Origin: Saururus chinensis
Lineage: Eukaryota > Streptophyta > Magnoliopsida > Piperales > Saururaceae
Assembly: GCA_035235625.1 (NCBI GenBank)
Contig: CP141142.1
Location: forward strand, 40,155,644 to 40,219,643
DNA: 64,000 nt
Direction of reading: 5' to 3'
In this document: positions 59,960 through 64,000 of the stretch, in pieces
Position numbering within the stretch: the stretch's first letter is position 1
Layout: each line of letters opens with the position of its first letter
Notes under the pieces: model-generated
What the model was told of the DNA's origin: nothing
Seen by the model: only the letters and a program-made list of their open reading frames with translations
Database searches by the model: none
Made by a program: the position numbers and the translations under genes

Positions 59960-61430
59960 ATGTGCTCTGGGTGCATATAAACTTGGAAGATACTCCCATG
60001 TTGGCATTGGGCAAATAGTTTACAAGACTTCCTAATCAATATTGAGCCTGTGATTCGATTTAAACCAGAATATCCGAATGCCCACAAGGATCAAATACTT
60101 CCATGTTGGCTCGGGTTCGCTTCTTACAATTTGGGACTACTGATCTCAGTTCTCTTGCATTTCAAGAATTGGCCACAAGTTCCGGCATTGTTAATTAGAA
60201 AACAGTGTAATATGAAGCAGTTGATACAATCCAAAAAGCTAGTGAGGCTACACCGATTTGAATGAATAAGCATGTCCACATTAAAGCACATTGATCCTGT
60301 GTTCAAACACCAATTTATTTGAGAAACTGTTCTACATTTGAAATCCCCTCACTACAAAACTTTCACTTATCAGACCTGCCAAATTTTCAGTTTCCCATCA
60401 GCACTGCCAAAGGAAGAACAACTCAAGCTGAAGAGAATAAACTACAAAACTGTAGGAACACTTTCTAAATCATGGCTTTGTACTATTTCATGATTGTCAT
60501 AGAGCCTATAAGACCCACTTCAGAATTCAGACAGCATCTTAAAAGTGCTTCCTTGTCAGCAAAAACCTGTATAAATACAAGATTAGCAAAATGTAACATT
60601 TAATTTGTATTGTGACATATGCACAACAAGGACGTTGAATAATAAAGTTATATTGTTCTTAAAATTATTCAAATCTTCCAAAATTTTGCATCCATATTCT
60701 TAAAGTACTAAGCAAAACCTTAACTGGTCAAAGAAACTGAGAGCCTAGCTGCTAAACCCAAACTTATCATGATACCTTAGAAATCTGATTCTGTTATTTT
60801 TGTTGTTGTCAAATTTGAAACTCGACATTCTAACATAATTATACAATAATGTCATTCTATTCCAGAATAAAGAAGGACAATGAAATAACAGTTAATCAAT
60901 ACCAAAAGAAAAATTATCCGTCTTATTCCTTCTGCTTGAAGAAAGGAAAATTGATCTTGACCTAAAGAAAAAGGAAGTCCAATTACACCATTCTGATCCA
61001 TAAACGCCATAATTAAAGTATTATTGTTTCTAAAGTAACAAGCAATCAAAGTCTTTTTCATATGCTTGCTGCTTCTATATTGACTTGAGGATGAGAAAAA
61101 GTATATATTAACTCATGTCTTTGTTAATTTGAATCATTCATAGGAAAAGTCAGTTCTGACCCAGAAACAATCGCCTGGTAATTGACACCAACAAGCTCAT
61201 AAAAAAATTGCAGACCTTGGTGGCTTCCCAAAGCTCATCTTTTTCCCCAATACGAAAGATACTTCTATTGAAATGTTGAAATGAACACATCAAAACCGAG
61301 ACTAACAGATGTCAGTCCAAAGAAAAATATCAGAAACATATACCTCCATACTTAGTCGTGGTATACAATTTGCAAGAGGACTTCCTGCTTAAATGTCTGG
61401 CAAGGATCTCCACCAGATACCCTCAAAGAG
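59960..61430. other. Intergenic and PPR 3' flank, no supported gene
   Basis: AT-rich sequence downstream of the PPR gene, probably including its 3' UTR. No exon chain, domain or element was recognised. Confidence 0.45.
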
Positions 61431-61431
61431 C

Positions 61432-63162
61432 CTACTCTGTTATAGATTCTTTTTCAAGAACCTTTCGTTCCACCAATGCCGTGTGAAGCTCAAAGGCCTC
61501 GTTGGTCATTCCAGCTGCAGCTATTCCTTTTATCAGAGCAGAATAGATGGCTTCGCTTGGTTTATAATGACTAGAAATCATCATATCCAAAATCTCTATT
61601 GCCATATCCACCTTCTTTTTCCTGCACAATCCCTCAATCACTAAACCATAGGTGGTTATTCTAGTTCTATAATTTCGTCTATCCATCTCCCTCAACATAC
61701 CCACGGCCTCTTCTATCAAATCCTTCCAACAGAAGCCACAAATCAAAGAAGAATAAGTGATGTCATCAGGAGTAATTCCTCTTTCAACCATCTTTTCAAA
61801 CAAATGCATTGCTTCTCCCATTTCACCTTTTTTGGACAAGCCATCAATCACAGTGTTGTAAGTGATTAAAACAGGGGAACACCCAACACCTCCTAATGAG
61901 TGAAGTATATTGAGAGCTACATCAGCCAGACCTTCTTTGCAAAGGGCATCCAATAGGGTATTATATGTAACAATATCAGGAGAATGACCCTGGCAGATCA
62001 TCTGGTCCAAGAAATCTATGGCCCTGTCCAGATGTCCATATTTACAAAGACTATTAATCAATATATTGTACGTGACATTAGTTGGGTAATGGGAAGTCTG
62101 GTTCATGACTTCAAGAATATCATCAGCCTTAGACCAATACCCACCACTGCAAAGACCATGAAGAAGGGTGTTGTAAGTGATTGAATTGGGTTCTAATCCA
62201 CGTGACAAAAGATCAAAAACGACCAAGGCTGCATCTTCGTACTTTCCTTCCTTCCGAGTCAGATTTAACAGTGAATTATAAGTCACAATATCAGGGTGGC
62301 ACCCCTCCATTGCAATATCATCGACAACTTCCAAAGCTCTACTTATTCCAAAGTTCTTGTAGACTGATTCAATAAGTATGGTGTATGGAATCAGGAATGG
62401 AGGACATCCTTTTGCAAGCTGATCCTTCCAAAAGAAAACTGCTTCATCAAATTTTCCACTGTTCAACATGCAACGCATTATGGTCTTATATGTGATCACA
62501 TCAGGCTGGCAACCACTCAAACTCATGTTCTCTAGAATTTCCATAGCAGAACTCAACTGTGCTTTCTTACAAAGCCCTCCAATCAGCATATTATAAGTGA
62601 TTATATCAGGGATTCCACCAGACATAACCATGGAATCTAAAACTTTAGTTGCCTTGTCAATTCTATCAGCTCTAATCAGACCTCGTATTAGGTTAACACA
62701 TGTTGGGAAGTCTGGAACCTGACTAAGACGAGCCATGACATCAACCAAGTTTGCAGCCTCAACTACCTTGCCGCTTATGCAATATTTGTTCAGTATATTA
62801 TTGTTCAAGCTCTCACTGTTCTTGACAAATGGCCCGTCAAAGCTTAAGGCAGCTGACTCGGAAGGTCTCTTTGATTCAACCTCCGGACGTACAAGCTTCT
62901 TAGGCGGAGTAAATAAACCTCCGCTAAAGCTGTGATTGTCCTTGCTGCTACCATTAACCCTCTCTATGGAACTACTTCTCTGCAGGACTCTACATTGCAG
63001 CACAAATCTATTCTTCCGGAAAACATCGCGACCCGCCAATGCTAAAAAGGAATCAACATTAGCCTCACAGTTCACTGAACAATCAAGCCGCCATGTTGAC
63101 AACTTGATTGTATAGCAACTGGGAAACCCGTCCATACAGGGGGAGATTCTGCTGGTACCCAT
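61432..63162 (-). CDS. P-class pentatricopeptide repeat protein (At1g08610-like)
   Basis: One exon encodes 576 residues from the first in-frame ATG at 63162. The frame stays open upstream to 63249, but that part begins only with GTG. After about 100 poorly conserved N-terminal residues, roughly 12-13 PPR motifs of 35 residues run nearly to the C-terminus (for example VMSGGIPDIITYNMLIGGLC, GCHPDIVTYNSLLNL, GHSPDIVTYNTLLDALCKEG, GITPDDITYSSLICGFC). No E, DYW or other tail is present, so it is P class. Block order and wording match Arabidopsis At1g08610 as I recall it (GCPPF...YTxL, YNTLLHxLCS). Such proteins bind organellar RNA in a sequence-specific way; target and organelle cannot be read from the sequence. 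A 5'-UTR intron near 63200-63550 is possible. Confidence 0.92.
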   Translation of the reverse strand: MGTSRISPCMDGFPSCYTIKLSTWRLDCSVNCEANVDSFLALAGRDVFRKNRFVLQCRVLQRSSSIERVNGSSKDNHSFSGGLFTPPKKLVRPEVESKRPSESAALSFDGPFVKNSESLNNNILNKYCISGKVVEAANLVDVMARLSQVPDFPTCVNLIRGLIRADRIDKATKVLDSMVMSGGIPDIITYNMLIGGLCKKAQLSSAMEILENMSLSGCQPDVITYKTIMRCMLNSGKFDEAVFFWKDQLAKGCPPFLIPYTILIESVYKNFGISRALEVVDDIAMEGCHPDIVTYNSLLNLTRKEGKYEDAALVVFDLLSRGLEPNSITYNTLLHGLCSGGYWSKADDILEVMNQTSHYPTNVTYNILINSLCKYGHLDRAIDFLDQMICQGHSPDIVTYNTLLDALCKEGLADVALNILHSLGGVGCSPVLITYNTVIDGLSKKGEMGEAMHLFEKMVERGITPDDITYSSLICGFCWKDLIEEAVGMLREMDRRNYRTRITTYGLVIEGLCRKKKVDMAIEILDMMISSHYKPSEAIYSALIKGIAAAGMTNEAFELHTALVERKVLEKESITE

Positions 63163-63849
63163 ATGACCATAATTCAGCTGCAGCCCTCCCACAAATGCGC
63201 ACTGCTTCCAGATTGCCAGAAGCTGAAGTTCATTTGCTTTCTCTATTCATTTCTACGCAGCACATGCACGAGTACCACAAAGAACATCTACAATCAGCTC
63301 ACTCACATAAAAATTAAACTTTTTTGTAAAGCCCAGGTATCTATGGAAACAAAAAGGTTCACCTCATATATTTGTGAAAGCAAGAACACCCCACTGGACA
63401 CTAAAGAAGGGACAAGACATACGCAATAAAGCCCATGAACAGGCGAGCGGCAGCCACTATCAAGACCATTAAATCTGTGAGGAACGAAAAGACAGATCAA
63501 ATTCTATCCACTAAAAGCTCTTGAATCAGCAAGTCCAAAGAAAACCCACCTGGTATGTAATGTTCCAGAGAAGGAAAAATGATAGAGTTCAATGCCCCTC
63601 TGAATTGGGTTTGCCAAAGAAGACTGTCACTCGGCTTTCTTCTTCCCTGAAGCTTTGCAGGTTCTTTTTGGGTTGCTGAGAAGAGGAGCCGTTTTGATTT
63701 TCTGAGAAAACGAGGGAGGGACGTGATTAACTAGGGCTCGCCATGGCCCATTGGGGAGGTTCTTGCCAGGGCTCTAACGGACCCTGATTATTGTGTTGGT
63801 GGACACGGATTGGTGAAGCGGCGGACCCGACTTCGATTGTCTCTTCGAC

Positions 63850-64000
63850 GGAAGCGCTTTTTTGTGGTCCACGAAGAATGTAAGCCAAGCTTACGAACGC
63901 CATAGAGGCGTTTTTTAAGATCTACGATGCACACAATAATATATATTAGCGTGAGTAATATCTATGTTAATGTGTATTATTATATGAGTTATTTATATGA
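63850..64000. mobile_element. Foldback MITE (GGAAG family), cut by window edge
   Basis: It begins GGAAGCGCTTTTTTGTGGTC. The sequence AGATCTACGATGCACACAAT followed by ATATATTAGCG aligns with the left half of the 310-534 palindrome. The right arm lies beyond the window. Confidence 0.55.

Noticed and set aside
63163-63249. N-terminal extension of the PPR frame
   Set aside because: The frame is open, but the extension has only a GTG and no ATG, so the start was set at 63162.

Overview
ORGANISM. This is nuclear DNA from a flowering plant. Genes are sparse and separated by AT-rich intergenic DNA full of transposable elements. Introns follow plant GT-AG rules. The genes are typical plant families: a NUDT9-type Nudix hydrolase, an ITN1-like ankyrin/PGG protein, a PL1 pectate lyase, EXO70H, a P-class PPR protein and a nuclear tRNA-Arg. 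The single-exon EXO70 gene and the first exon of the ankyrin gene are GC-rich, and Stowaway-type MITEs are common. Both fit a non-grass monocot or a magnoliid, but I cannot name a species. I see nothing bacterial, viral or organellar. LAYOUT. 1-1.3 kb: an edge fragment of a MULE-type repeat, a 225-bp palindromic element and a second MULE-type copy. 1.46-6.08 kb: Nudix hydrolase 9 (minus strand, 9 exons rebuilt here) with a MITE in one intron. 6.3-13.8 kb: MITEs, MULE-type repeats (one with a perfect 9-bp target duplication), a weak candidate small gene and an 87-bp minisatellite. 13.87-14.85 kb: an inverted-repeat element whose centre is a long imperfect trinucleotide array. 16.5-16.9 kb: a decayed copy of exon 8 and adjoining intron of the Nudix gene. 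17.3-21.1 kb: ankyrin/PGG membrane protein (minus, 3 exons). 21.1-28 kb: intergenic. 28.5-30.8 kb: pectate lyase (plus, 5 exons). 30.8-35 kb: intergenic with foldback elements. 35.07-36.91 kb: EXO70H-like gene (minus). 37.52-40.81 kb: an intact, young, non-autonomous LTR retrotransposon with a gag gene only (TR-GAG type), 667-bp LTRs and a CTTAC target duplication. 40.8-49.1 kb: a dense field of Stowaway-like MITEs. 49.1-53.2 kb and 55.9-59.2 kb: two solo LTRs of one large-LTR family, each with its own perfect 5-bp target duplication. 59.66 kb: tRNA-Arg(TCG). 61.4-63.2 kb: PPR protein of the At1g08610 type (minus). HOW IT WORKS TOGETHER. The genes are independent transcription units with unrelated roles: nucleotide-sugar or nucleotide hydrolysis, membrane stress signalling, cell-wall pectin cleavage, exocytosis and organelle RNA processing. 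There is no operon-like system. The most informative content is the transposon record: exact target duplications, a TR-GAG element with an expanding 82-bp array, long palindromic elements able to form hairpin RNA, and an old local duplication.
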